A stretch of 5,754 bases of DNA, taken from assembly GCA_011065235.1 (NCBI GenBank), contig JAAKFB010000121.1:1-5754 (forward strand), given 5' to 3'. Of this stretch, positions 5,672 to 5,754 are shown piece after piece. Every line of letters begins with the position of its first letter. Positions within the stretch are counted from its first letter, which is position 1. Both the position numbers and the translations under genes were made by a program. The notes below the pieces were generated by a model that was not told the origin of the DNA, did not search any database, and worked only from the letters and a program-made list of their open reading frames with translations. This DNA comes from Chlamydiota bacterium. Its GTDB lineage: Bacteria; Chlamydiota; Chlamydiia; Chlamydiales; Rhabdochlamydiaceae.

Positions 5672-5754
5672 ATCCAACTTCCCGCGAGACACAATGCAGT
5701 CCATACCGCCACTCCCAACATTCTCTATAACATCGGACTTCCCGCCACAGCCAC
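5672..5754 (+). pseudogene. Continuation of tolC-like gene beyond stop
   Basis: Read in the same frame as the preceding 241 codons, the sequence after the TAA gives IQLPARHNAV, HTATP and NILYNIGLPATA, then runs off the window. This matches, without any gap, the usual TolC pattern in which QAR is followed about thirty residues later by the A-x-GLPAT turn. The stop aligns with a position that is commonly Gln (as in QAQLNL), so CAA to TAA is the simplest change. Prolines at three helix positions (in KPD, QLPA and TPN) are unusual and may be further decay or base-calling errors near the end of the sequence. The rest of the gene lies outside. Confidence 0.6.

Noticed and set aside
5231..5704. 157-residue open frame on the minus strand
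   Set aside because: It is antisense to the tolC-like gene, which has clear family motifs on the plus strand; no independent signal supports it.
5651..5716. Pair of compensating frameshifts in the tolC-like gene
   Set aside because: Translation on both sides of the stop is in one frame and the spacing to the GLPAT motif is exact, so a single nonsense change is simpler; the other two frames show no TolC pattern.

Overview
The window most likely comes from a member of the phylum Chlamydiota outside the genus Chlamydia (an environmental, Parachlamydiales- or Simkania-like bacterium). The basis is the order of a DUF378 membrane protein diverging from gatC-gatA-gatB, which as I recall matches the start of chlamydial genomes (CT001-CT004 in C. 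trachomatis), and GatA/GatB wording closest to chlamydial homologues. This is a judgement from memory, not a search.

Layout: positions 1-262 hold no intact gene, only two inverted repeats and a possible gene remnant on the minus strand. A small two-helix membrane protein (DUF378) runs on the minus strand at 263-523. Across a 149-bp divergent intergenic region, gatC, gatA and gatB follow as a tight operon (673-3862) joined by two ATGA stop/start overlaps. They encode the three subunits of the tRNA-dependent amidotransferase, which turns misacylated Glu-tRNA(Gln) (and, in many bacteria, Asp-tRNA(Asn)) into Gln-tRNA(Gln) and Asn-tRNA(Asn). GatA releases ammonia from an amide donor, GatB activates the tRNA-bound acid with ATP, and GatC holds the two together.

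After gatB comes an AT-richer segment (about 3863-4910) of accessory character. It holds an unrecognised multi-pass membrane protein with its own promoter and Shine-Dalgarno site, then a small basic protein in the same frame that loosely resembles the C-terminal part of a RelB-type antitoxin and ends in an arginine-rich tail made by a degenerate hexanucleotide repeat. Immediately beyond is a three-unit, 9-bp-period repeat (CTCTGTG, or CACAGAG on the other strand).

The right end (4946-5754) is the N-terminal half of a TolC-type outer membrane efflux protein. Its frame is broken by a TAA at 5669-5671, yet TolC-like sequence resumes in the same frame on the other side, so the stop looks like a nonsense change (or a sequence error), not the natural end. 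Both gatC and the tolC-like gene appear to have promoters so close to their ATG that their transcripts would be leaderless or nearly so, with a shared layout (G-rich pentamer, 7 nt, TATACT, 7-9 nt, ATG). I found no CRISPR array, tRNA, rRNA or intact mobile element.
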